A stretch of 6,548 bases of DNA from Chloroflexota bacterium (lineage in GTDB: Bacteria > Chloroflexota > Limnocylindria > Limnocylindrales > CSP1-4): contig JAJYXX010000347.1 of the NCBI GenBank assembly GCA_021801545.1, positions 1 through 6,548 of the forward strand, written 5' to 3'. The position numbers were made by a program, and so were the translations under genes. The notes under the pieces are model-generated. The model did no database searches, was not told where the DNA came from, and saw nothing but the letters and a program-made list of their open reading frames with translations. This document shows, one piece after another, positions 1 through 5,880 of this stretch. Each line of letters starts with the position of its first letter. Within the stretch, counting starts at the first letter, position 1.

Positions 1-935
1 AGGACCTGACCGGCGACGATCTGGTGGCGATGATCGAGCACCAGGCTCGCCAGGGCGTCGACTACATGACCGTCCACGCGGGCATCCTGATCGAGCACCT
101 GCCGCTCGTCCAGCACCGCCTCACCGGCATCGTCTCGCGCGGCGGCGGTCTCCTCGCCCGGTGGATGATCCACCACCAACGGCAGAACCCGCTGTACGAA
201 CGCTTCGACGACATCCTCGACATCTGCCGGCGCTTCGACGTGTCGCTCTCGCTCGGCGACGGACTCCGGCCCGGCTCGGTGGCCGACGCGTCCGATGCCG
301 CCCAGTTCGCCGAGCTGCGCACCCTCGGGGAGCTCACCGAGCGCGCCTGGGCCCGCGACGTACAGGTGATGATCGAGGGACCCGGACACGTCCCGATGGA
401 TCAGCTCGAGATGAACGTGCGCAAGGAGCAGGAGCTCTGCCACGAGGCGCCCTTCTACACGCTCGGGCCGCTCGTAACCGACGTGGCCCCCGGCTACGAC
501 CACATCAGCAGTGCGATCGGTGCGGCGATCGTCGGCTGGCACGGGGCGAGCATGCTCTGCTATGTCACCCCCAAGGAGCACCTCGGCCTGCCCCATGCCG
601 AAGACGTGAAGCAGGGCCTGATCGCCTATCGGATCGCCGCGCACGCGGCAGACCTCGCGCGCGGTCGGCCGGGCGCCCGCCGGTGGGACGACGCGATCTC
701 GAAGGCCCGCTTCGAGTTCGACTGGCGCGCACAGTTCCGGCTGGCGCTCGACCCGGAGACGGCCCAGGCGATGCACGACGAGACGCTGGCGGACGACTAC
801 TTCAAGAGCGCCGAGTTCTGCTCGATGTGCGGCCCGGCGTTCTGCCCGATGCACAACTTCCGGGACGTCGACTGGGCGGCACTGAAGGTGGCGGTCGAAG
901 AACGGCGGACCGCACAGCTGACCGCGCCGAACTAG
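1..935 (+). CDS. thiC: Phosphomethylpyrimidine synthase ThiC, C-terminal part (5' end outside window)
   Basis: ThiC is the radical-SAM enzyme that rearranges aminoimidazole ribotide (AIR) into HMP-phosphate, the pyrimidine half of thiamine. About 310 C-terminal residues are visible, read from the codon at position 3 to TAG at 933-935; the start is upstream of the window. Family blocks occur in order (numbered from the first visible codon): TVHAG near 23-27, GIVSRGG near 42-48, SLSLGDGLRPGS near 81-92, EGPGHVP near 125-131, TLGPLVTDVAPGYDH near 153-167 and CYVTPKEHLGLP near 186-197. The CxxCxxxxC cluster motif (CSMCGPAFC) has its Cys codons at 819, 828 and 843; these ligate the 4Fe-4S cluster that cleaves SAM. 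All expected motifs in this part are intact. The stop overlaps the thiD start by one base. The identification is essentially certain. A TPP riboswitch, if present, would precede thiC outside the window. Confidence 0.98.
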   Translation, partial: DLTGDDLVAMIEHQARQGVDYMTVHAGILIEHLPLVQHRLTGIVSRGGGLLARWMIHHQRQNPLYERFDDILDICRRFDVSLSLGDGLRPGSVADASDAAQFAELRTLGELTERAWARDVQVMIEGPGHVPMDQLEMNVRKEQELCHEAPFYTLGPLVTDVAPGYDHISSAIGAAIVGWHGASMLCYVTPKEHLGLPHAEDVKQGLIAYRIAAHAADLARGRPGARRWDDAISKARFEFDWRAQFRLALDPETAQAMHDETLADDYFKSAEFCSMCGPAFCPMHNFRDVDWAALKVAVEERRTAQLTAPN

Positions 936-1726
936 TGCCGGTCACACTCACGATCGCCGGCTCTGACTCGGGTGGCGGCGCCGGAATCCAGGCCGATCTC
1001 AAGACGTTCGCCGCGCTCGGCGTGTACGGGGCATCCGTGATCACCGCGATCACCGCCCAGAACACGCTCGGCGTCCGGGCGATCCACGAGGTCCCGGCAG
1101 AGGTGGTCGCTGCCCAGATCGATGCCGTCCTCGATGACATCGGCGCGGACGCCGCAAAGACCGGCATGCTCTCGAGCGCGGCGGTGGTCGACGTTGTGGC
1201 CGAGCGTCTGCGCGCACATCGAGTGACGCGCCTCGTCGTCGACCCGATCATGGTCGCCAAGAGCGGCGACCGGCTCCTCCGCGAGGACGCCGTCGCCGCC
1301 CTCCGGGAGCGGCTCCTCCCGCTCGCTGCGGTCGTCACCCCGAACGCCCCGGAGGCGAGCGTCCTGGCCGGCCTCGAGGTCGTGAACGAAGCGACCGCGC
1401 GCGAGGCTGCCCGCCGGATCCACGCCCTCGGGCCAGGCCTCGTCATCGTCAAGGGCGGTCACTTCGGCGGCGAGCGATCCGACGACGTCGCCTACGACGG
1501 AACCTCGTTCGAGGTTCTGCCCGCGCCCCGGATCGAGACGCCCCACACCCACGGGACCGGCTGCACGTTCTCGGCGGCGATCGCGGCCGAACTCGCCCGC
1601 GGTCGGTCGCCGCTCGACGCCGCCAGGGCCGCGAAGGTATTCCTGCACGGCGCGATCGAGCACACCGAGCCGCTCGGCGCGGGCCATGGACCGGTTAATC
1701 ACCTGTGGAGGTATCGCGATGTCTGA
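935..1726 (+). CDS. thiD: Hydroxymethylpyrimidine/phosphomethylpyrimidine kinase ThiD
   Basis: ThiD is a ribokinase-fold enzyme that phosphorylates HMP to HMP-P and then HMP-PP, the pyrimidine substrate of ThiE. The chosen start is GTG at 935-937, inside the sequence TAGTG shared with the thiC stop. It gives 263 residues, the usual length, and begins MPVTLTIAGSDSGGGAGIQ as in the family. The frame stays open far upstream through thiC, but that part has no ThiD similarity. Visible motifs are GGGAGIQADLKTF (13-25), ITAITAQNTLGV (36-47), KTGMLSS (75-81), VDPIMVAKSGD (102-112), TPNAPEA (135-141), IVKGGHFGG (171-179) and the anion-hole/catalytic-Cys motif HGTGC (206-210, Cys210). No strong ribosome-binding site precedes the GTG, so translation is probably coupled to thiC. 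There is no fused ThiE domain or other extra domain. Confidence 0.97.
   Translation: MPVTLTIAGSDSGGGAGIQADLKTFAALGVYGASVITAITAQNTLGVRAIHEVPAEVVAAQIDAVLDDIGADAAKTGMLSSAAVVDVVAERLRAHRVTRLVVDPIMVAKSGDRLLREDAVAALRERLLPLAAVVTPNAPEASVLAGLEVVNEATAREAARRIHALGPGLVIVKGGHFGGERSDDVAYDGTSFEVLPAPRIETPHTHGTGCTFSAAIAAELARGRSPLDAARAAKVFLHGAIEHTEPLGAGHGPVNHLWRYRDV
1707..1711 (+). promoter_or_regulatory. Shine-Dalgarno site of thiM
   Basis: A perfect GGAGG lies inside the 3' end of thiD, 7 bases before ATG 1719. It decides the thiM start against the upstream in-frame ATG at 1686, which would add 11 residues (MDRLITCGGIA) that read through the ribosome-binding site itself. Confidence 0.85.
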
Positions 1727-2543
1727 TCCCGATCTGGCCGAGGTGACGGCCGCGGCCCTGGCCGAGATCCGCGCCCGGCACCCGCTCATCCACCAGATCA
1801 CGAACTACGTGGTCATGAACGACACCGCGAACGTGACCCTCCACATCGGCGCCTCGCCGGTCATGGCCCACGCGCTCGGCGAGGTCCGCGAGATGGTCCG
1901 CTACGCCGGTGCCCTCGTGCTCAACATCGGGACCCTCGAGCCGGCCTGGATCGAGGCGATGCTCGCTGCCGGCAGGGAGGCCAACGAGCGCGGGGTTCCT
2001 GTCGTCCTCGACCCCGTCGGGACCGGCGCGACTGGGCTCCGGACCGATGCGGTCGAGGAGATCCTCGCCGCGGTCCGGGTCGATGTCGTGCGCGGCAACG
2101 CCGCCGAACTCTCGGCGATCGCCGGCCTCGCGGCCGAGATCCGGGGGGTCGACTCGGTCTCGGCGGACGCGCCCGCTGCCGCCGCCCGGATCGTCGCCCG
2201 GCGAACCGGTGGGGCGGCCGTCGTCAGCGGGCCGGTCGACCACGTCGCCGACGCGACGCGCGTCGCGGAGGTGGCGAACGGCGCCCCGCTGATGGGCGCA
2301 ATCACCGGCTCGGGCTGCATGGCGACGGCGCTCGTCGGCTCGTTCCGGGCCGTGCAGCCGGACCCGTTCCTCGCGGCGGCAGCGGCGATGATCGCGTTCG
2401 GGATCGCGGGCGAGATCGCGGCCGAGCGAAGCGCCGGCCCGGGCACCTTCCGCCAGCACCTGATGGACGCCGTCTACGGGCTCGACGGCGAGACGATCCG
2501 ATCGCGGGCCCGGGCGACGCTGACCGAGGTGCAGCCAGCGTGA
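1719..2543 (+). CDS. thiM: Hydroxyethylthiazole kinase ThiM
   Basis: ThiM phosphorylates 4-methyl-5-(2-hydroxyethyl)thiazole (THZ) to THZ-P, so it salvages the thiazole half of thiamine rather than making it. Starting at ATG 1719 behind GGAGG it has 274 residues, close to the usual 260-275. Motifs are ITNYVVMNDTAN (27-38), IGASPVMAH (43-51, substrate pocket with Met49), VLNIGTL (67-73), VVLDPVGTGAT (95-105), RGNAAE (125-130) and the phosphate-binding TGSGCMATAL (196-205) with the family's active-site Cys200. The first 8 bases overlap the end of thiD, and the TGA stop overlaps the GTG of thiE in a GTGA junction. In the absence of thiG/thiS in the visible cluster, ThiM is the only local source of thiazole phosphate for ThiE. 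There is no sign of decay. Confidence 0.97.
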   Translation: MSDPDLAEVTAAALAEIRARHPLIHQITNYVVMNDTANVTLHIGASPVMAHALGEVREMVRYAGALVLNIGTLEPAWIEAMLAAGREANERGVPVVLDPVGTGATGLRTDAVEEILAAVRVDVVRGNAAELSAIAGLAAEIRGVDSVSADAPAAAARIVARRTGGAAVVSGPVDHVADATRVAEVANGAPLMGAITGSGCMATALVGSFRAVQPDPFLAAAAAMIAFGIAGEIAAERSAGPGTFRQHLMDAVYGLDGETIRSRARATLTEVQPA

Positions 2544-3235
2544 CCAGGATCAGTTCCCTGCGCCGATGGCGTCGTGAGCAGCTCCGCGCGGCCGGCGTCT
2601 ACCTCGTGACCGAGGAGGCGCTGAGCGGGGCTCGGACGTCCGAGGAGATCGCCCGGGCCGCCCTGGGTGCCGGGGTCCGGATCGTCCAGCTCCGTGAGAA
2701 GGAGGGGACCGCCCGCCGGGCCCTCCAGATCGGGCTTGCACTCCGAGCCCTGGCGCGCGAGCATCGGGCCCTCCTGCTCGTGAACGACCGGCTCGACCTT
2801 GCCCTCGCCACCGGAGCCGACGGCGTCCATCTCGGACAGGACGACCTGCCGGTCGGCGTCGCCCGGGCGATCGTCGGCCCGGATGCCCTGATCGGCCTCT
2901 CGATCACCGATCCCGGGCAGCTCGACGAGCCCGACGTCCGGGAGGCCGACTACCTCGGGGTCGGCGCCGTCTTCCCGACGGACTCGAAGGCGGACGCGCG
3001 GTACACGGGCCTCGAGCTCCTGGCAGCGGCGCGCGCCGCGGTCGACCTGCCGATCGTCGCCATCGGCGGGATCACGGTGGAGAACGCGGCCGCGGCCGTC
3101 CGGGCGGGGGCCGACGCCGTCGCGGTGATCAGCGCGCTCACCGCAGCGCCCGATCCTGGCGCGGCCGCCCGTCGGCTCCTCGAGGCGGTCGGCATCGGCG
3201 GATCGCGTCGCCCCGCCCTCCCGGAGGCAGGGTGA
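2540..3235 (+). CDS. thiE: Thiamine-phosphate synthase ThiE
   Basis: ThiE is a TIM-barrel enzyme that joins HMP-PP to THZ-P, giving thiamine monophosphate and pyrophosphate. The start GTG 2540 overlaps the thiM stop by four bases (GTGA), with GAGG at 2526-2529 ten bases before it. The product has 231 residues; the family is usually 205-225, and the excess is a basic N-terminal stretch and a short tail after residue 218. Motifs are YLVTEE (21-26), IVQLREK (48-54, pyrimidine/diphosphate binding), VNDR (81-84), GVHLGQDDLP (95-104, Mg-binding Asp region), GLSITD (119-124), YLGVGAVFPTDSK (138-150, with Thr147, Ser149 and Lys150 at the pyrophosphate site) and AIGGIT (174-179). The GVGAVFPT version of the usual G(L/V)GP block is a known-type variation. 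It acts directly upstream of ThiL in both pathway and operon. Confidence 0.96.
   Translation: MTRISSLRRWRREQLRAAGVYLVTEEALSGARTSEEIARAALGAGVRIVQLREKEGTARRALQIGLALRALAREHRALLLVNDRLDLALATGADGVHLGQDDLPVGVARAIVGPDALIGLSITDPGQLDEPDVREADYLGVGAVFPTDSKADARYTGLELLAAARAAVDLPIVAIGGITVENAAAAVRAGADAVAVISALTAAPDPGAAARRLLEAVGIGGSRRPALPEAG
3223..3227 (+). promoter_or_regulatory. Shine-Dalgarno site of thiL
   Basis: GGAGG within the last codons of thiE lies 7 bases before ATG 3235 but only 4 bases before the alternative GTG at 3232. The spacing favours ATG 3235, which shares one base with the thiE stop (TGATG). Confidence 0.75.
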
Positions 3236-4215
3236 TGACCGAGCAGCGGGGCGAATTCGAGCTGATCGCCGAGCTGGCCGCGCTCTTCGAGCCGCCGGAC
3301 GACGGCCTCGGGATCGGCGACGACGCGGCGACCTGGCCCGCCACCGGCGGCACCGTCCAGGTCGCGACGACTGACACGCTCGTCGAGGGCATCCACTTCC
3401 GTCTCGACTGGACGAGCCCCGCCGACCTCGGCTGGAAGGCGCTCGCCGTCAACCTGTCCGACCTCGCCGCGATGGGCGCCACCCCGGGCCGGGCGCTCGT
3501 CTCGATCGCCGTCGACGCCGCCCGCCGGGGGCTCGTCCTCGACGTCGCCCGCGGACTCCGGTCCCTCGCGGAGCAGACGGGCACGCGGGTCGTCGGCGGC
3601 GACACCGTCCGCTCGCCGGGCCCGCTCGTCATCAACGTCGCGCTCGTCGGCGAGGCAGACCCGGCGCGCCTCCTCCGCCGTGACGCCGCTCGCCCGGGCG
3701 ACCTCGTCGCCGTCACCGGACGGCTGGGCGCCGCCGCGGCGGGCCTGGCGGTGCTCTCGGCAGGCCAGGGCCCGCTCGACCCCGGCGCCGCGCCGCTGCT
3801 CGCCGCCCATCACCGGCCCTCGCCGCGCCTCGTCGCCGGGCAGCTCCTCGCCGCTCATGGCGTCCGCTGCGCGATCGACATCAGCGACGGGCTCGCCAGC
3901 GAGGCGTCCCACCTCGCCCGGGCCAGCCGGGTCGGCATCGAGATCGACGTCGGCCGGGTGCCCCTCGCACCGGCGGCGGTCCGATTGCTCGGCGAGCGCC
4001 GGAGCCGCGAGCTGGCCCTCACTGGTGGCGAGGACTACGAGCTCCTGTTCACCGTCGAGGAGCGACTCGTGGACGAGCTCACCCGCGCCCTCGAGATCGA
4101 CGGGGGCCTGACGATCCTCGGCGAGGTGACCGATCGAGTGGCGGCCGGCACGGTCCGGTTCGTCGACGCCGGTCAGCCGATCGAGCTGACGGAGAAAGGA
4201 TACGTGGCGTTCTGA
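3235..4215 (+). CDS. thiL: Thiamine-monophosphate kinase ThiL
   Basis: ThiL belongs to the PurM/SelD-type ATP-binding superfamily and phosphorylates thiamine monophosphate to thiamine pyrophosphate, the last step of the pathway. With ATG 3235 it has 326 residues, typical for the family; GTG 3232 would add one residue. Family motifs are complete: LGIGDDAA (25-32, Mg/ATP-binding Asp pair), TTDTLVEGIHF (45-55), AVNLSDLAAMGA (71-82), VVGGDTVRS (119-127), AIDISDGLASE (213-223) and LTGGEDYELLF (262-272). The C-terminal block, usually of the form GYxHF, reads GYVAF (322-326), so the conserved His is replaced by Ala. The stop TGA is followed 8 bases later by the GTG of the permease gene. Placement after thiE matches the reaction order. 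Confidence 0.96.
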   Translation: MTEQRGEFELIAELAALFEPPDDGLGIGDDAATWPATGGTVQVATTDTLVEGIHFRLDWTSPADLGWKALAVNLSDLAAMGATPGRALVSIAVDAARRGLVLDVARGLRSLAEQTGTRVVGGDTVRSPGPLVINVALVGEADPARLLRRDAARPGDLVAVTGRLGAAAAGLAVLSAGQGPLDPGAAPLLAAHHRPSPRLVAGQLLAAHGVRCAIDISDGLASEASHLARASRVGIEIDVGRVPLAPAAVRLLGERRSRELALTGGEDYELLFTVEERLVDELTRALEIDGGLTILGEVTDRVAAGTVRFVDAGQPIELTEKGYVAF

Positions 4216-4223
4216 CGACGCAG

Positions 4224-5540
4224 GTGCAAGCGCTCGGCATTCCCCGTGATGATCTCGCCGCTGCCCAGCTCGGGATCGAACCGGTCCCGAGCCGCCATCG
4301 CGTGCTCGGCTTCCTGGACTACTTCGTCCTGTGGGCCGACCTCGGCGTCGGGCTGCTCGTGCTCCTGGCCGGGACCCTGCTCGTGCCGGGGCTCGGGTTC
4401 TGGCCGGCGATGGCCGCGATCGTCCTGGGCACGATCACCGGGAACCTCCTGCTCGGACTGGCCGGGGTCGTCGGGAGCAACCACGGGGTGCCATCGATGG
4501 TCAGCCTCCGCCCGAGCTTCGGGCTCCGGGGCAGCTACCTGCCGAGCCTCGTCAACGTCGTCCAGCTGGTCGGCTTCGGCGCCTTCGAGGTGATCATCAT
4601 GGCCCAGGCCTCATCGCGGCTGGCGACACCCGTCCTGGGTCCGGGCAGTTACCCGGCCTGGGCCGTCATCTGGAGCGCCGTCGTCGTCCTCATGGGCCTG
4701 AGCGGTCCGCTCGTCGTCGTCCGCCAATGGCTCGAGAAGGCCGGCATCTGGATCGTCCTCGCGAGCGCGGCCTGGATGGTCGTCTACATCGTCACCCACT
4801 TCGACCTCGGGCCGGCCCTCGCACGCCCGGGTGACGGGAGTCTCACGTTCGCCCAGGCGATCGACCTCGTCGTCGTCATGCCGGTCAGCTGGCTGCCCCT
4901 CGTGGCCGACTACAACCGCTTTGCACGTGGCACGCGCTCGGCGTTCTGGGGCACGGTCCTGGGCTACGGCGTGGCCAACATCAGCTTCTACGGGCTGGGG
5001 GTCCTGCTCGTCCTCGTCCTGCCGGCCGGCGACCTGATCGGCTCGATCCTGTCGATCGCCTTCGGTGCCGCAGGCCTCGCATTGCTGCTCGGCGACGAGG
5101 CCGACAACGCCTTCGCCGACGTCTACTCCGCCGCGATCTCGGTCAAGAACGTCCGGCCGGGCTGGTCGACACGCGGGCTCGTCGCCGGCGTCGGCGCAAT
5201 CGTCCTCGCGATCGCCCTGGCAGTGGACCTGACCCAGTACCAGAACTTCCTGTTCCTCGTCGGCTCGCTCTTCACGCCGCTCTTCGGGGTGCTGTTCGCC
5301 GACTACTTCGTCCTTCGCCGGCGCACGTGCCGGACCACCGAGTTCTACCCGACGCGCCATGCGGGGACTCGGGCGAACGGGGTCAACCTCGTGGCGCTCC
5401 TCGCCTGGGGCGCGGGCATCGCCAGCTACCTGCTGGTCATCAACCTCGCTCCCTGGCTGGGGGGCACGCTCCCGTCGCTCACAGCCAGCCTGCTCGTCTA
5501 CGTCGGACTGGCGCGGCTCCGGGGTGTGTCGACGCGGTGA
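4224..5540 (+). CDS. cytX: NCS1-family permease, probable hydroxymethylpyrimidine transporter (CytX-like)
   Basis: An integral membrane protein of 438 residues with about 12 hydrophobic segments (roughly 30-54, 60-83, 106-128, 143-165, 172-193, 211-230, 242-268, 272-292, 316-335, 343-365, 387-407, 415-431). NCS1 (nucleobase:cation symporter-1) hallmarks are SLRPSFGLRGSYLPSLVNVV (94-113), LPLVADYNRFAR (224-235), DNAFADVYSAA (294-304) and FGVLFADYFVLRR (354-366). Family members import cytosine, allantoin, hydantoins or thiamine pyrimidine. Position at the end of a thi operon, 8 bases after thiL, points to the CytX group predicted from genomics to take up HMP, which ThiD would phosphorylate. That substrate is inferred from context. 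The GTG 4224 start has no good ribosome-binding site; an in-frame CTG at 4212 overlapping the thiL stop is an alternative. NCS1 membership is secure, the CytX name less so. Confidence 0.72.
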   Translation: MQALGIPRDDLAAAQLGIEPVPSRHRVLGFLDYFVLWADLGVGLLVLLAGTLLVPGLGFWPAMAAIVLGTITGNLLLGLAGVVGSNHGVPSMVSLRPSFGLRGSYLPSLVNVVQLVGFGAFEVIIMAQASSRLATPVLGPGSYPAWAVIWSAVVVLMGLSGPLVVVRQWLEKAGIWIVLASAAWMVVYIVTHFDLGPALARPGDGSLTFAQAIDLVVVMPVSWLPLVADYNRFARGTRSAFWGTVLGYGVANISFYGLGVLLVLVLPAGDLIGSILSIAFGAAGLALLLGDEADNAFADVYSAAISVKNVRPGWSTRGLVAGVGAIVLAIALAVDLTQYQNFLFLVGSLFTPLFGVLFADYFVLRRRTCRTTEFYPTRHAGTRANGVNLVALLAWGAGIASYLLVINLAPWLGGTLPSLTASLLVYVGLARLRGVSTR

Positions 5541-5587
5541 GTGCGAGGCGCTGACGGGGGCGCGGATGCGGTCCGGTGCGCGTGGCG
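5541..5587 (+). other. Spacer between the thiamine and riboflavin operons
   Basis: GC-rich spacer. The only structure seen is a bulged stem: GCGCGGA at 5560-5566 pairs with TCC at 5572-5574 and GCGC at 5578-5581. No T-run follows, so it is not a convincing intrinsic terminator. Whether thi transcripts end here or read into the riboswitch leader cannot be told from the sequence. Confidence 0.35.
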
Positions 5588-5596
5588 TGCTAGACT
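5588..5596 (+). promoter_or_regulatory. Extended -10 promoter of the riboflavin operon
   Basis: The sequence TGCTAGACT combines a TG extended element (5588-5589) with a -10 hexamer TAGACT (5591-5596) that keeps the three key bases T1, A2 and T6 of TATAAT. There is no good -35 box at 17 +/- 1 bases, which is common for extended -10 promoters. Transcription would start near 5602-5604, exactly at the 5' strand of riboswitch helix P1 (5604). That coincidence is the strongest support. Confidence 0.6.
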
Positions 5597-5603
5597 TCTC
5601 TCG

Positions 5604-5788
5604 GCCTTCGGGGCAGGGTGCAATCCCCGACCGGTGGTGTCCCCCGCGTTCGCGCGGGGAGAGCCCACGAGCGGCCCGGCCAGGCTCGGTCGACGAGCCC
5701 GAACCGGGTGTCAGCAGATCCGACAGGGCGAGCCCGCGATGGGGTCGCCCGGACGGAGCCGACGGTGACAGTCCGGATGGAAGAAGGC
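5604..5788 (+). promoter_or_regulatory. FMN riboswitch (RFN element) controlling ribD, with enlarged P3, P4 and P5
   Basis: The RNA aptamer binds FMN and normally turns riboflavin genes off. P1 is a perfect 6-bp pair, GCCTTC (5604-5609) with GAAGGC (5783-5788). The core strings match the family: GGGGCAGGGTG and CCCCGACCGG (5610-5634) for P2, GTGG/CCAC (5634-5637 with 5665-5668) for P3 where the usual GCGG/CCGC pair has changed compensatorily, CCCACGAGC (5664-5672), CAGATCCG (5715-5722) and GCCGACGGTGACAGTCCGG (5758-5776) followed by ATGG for P6. Three insertions enlarge it to 185 bases: a 7-bp stem with a TTCG loop in P3 (5642-5648 with 5653-5659), an imperfect P4 arm (5675-5679 with 5704-5708, inner 5683-5688 with 5694-5699), and an extra stem on P5 (5726-5731 with 5745-5750). 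Confidence 0.95.
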
Positions 5789-5789
5789 G

Positions 5790-5829
5790 GCGTCGACGCG
5801 CGGGTCGTGACCGGTGCGTGAGTCGACGC
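5790..5829 (+). promoter_or_regulatory. Inverted-repeat hairpin just after the FMN aptamer
   Basis: GCGTCGAC (5790-5797) is the exact reverse complement of GTCGACGC (5822-5829), giving an 8-bp stem around a 24-base loop, starting two bases after P1 ends. A G-T pair (5789/5830) can extend it. No T-run follows, so it is probably a spacer or folding element of the expression platform rather than a terminator. Confidence 0.45.
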
Positions 5830-5838
5830 TTCGTGCGT

Positions 5839-5879
5839 GCTTCGCCCCGGAGCCGAGCGTGGAGGCACCAAGGCGGAGC
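5839..5879 (+). promoter_or_regulatory. Putative Shine-Dalgarno-sequestering hairpin of ribD
   Basis: GCTTCGCC (5839-5846) pairs over 8 bases, with one G-T wobble, with GGCGGAGC (5872-5879), which contains the purine-rich ribosome-binding region just before ATG 5881. Formation would block ribosome entry, as in FMN riboswitches that act on translation. A second copy of GCTTCG at 5828-5833 could compete for the same site. Pairing was found by eye; no energy was computed. Confidence 0.45.
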
Positions 5880-5880
5880 G

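Noticed and set aside
161..934. Long open frame running upstream of thiD, as if ThiD had a 258-residue N-terminal extension
   Set aside because: It lies wholly within thiC in another frame, is Arg/Pro-rich low-complexity translation typical of GC-rich shadows, and the ThiD family sequence begins at the GTG 935.
2950..3912. 320-residue minus-strand open frame across thiE and thiL
   Set aside because: Antisense shadow of two well-supported genes, with biased composition and no family motifs.
5551..5556. CTGACG as a -35 box for the ribD promoter
   Set aside because: It is 34 bases from the -10 hexamer, twice the workable spacing.
5560..5581. Possible intrinsic terminator after the permease
   Set aside because: The stem is short with a 3-base bulge and there is no T-run after it.
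5541..5768. Small plus-strand frames (about 67-81 residues) within 5541-6082
   Set aside because: They overlap the FMN riboswitch and the ribD start, have no proper ribosome-binding site, and the region is explained by RNA structure and ribD.
5604..5874. P1 5' strand (GCCTT, 5604-5608) pairing with AAGGC (5870-5874) at the ribD ribosome-binding site
   Set aside because: Only 5 bp over a 260-base distance, and it would block translation in the FMN-free state, opposite to the known direction of FMN riboswitches.
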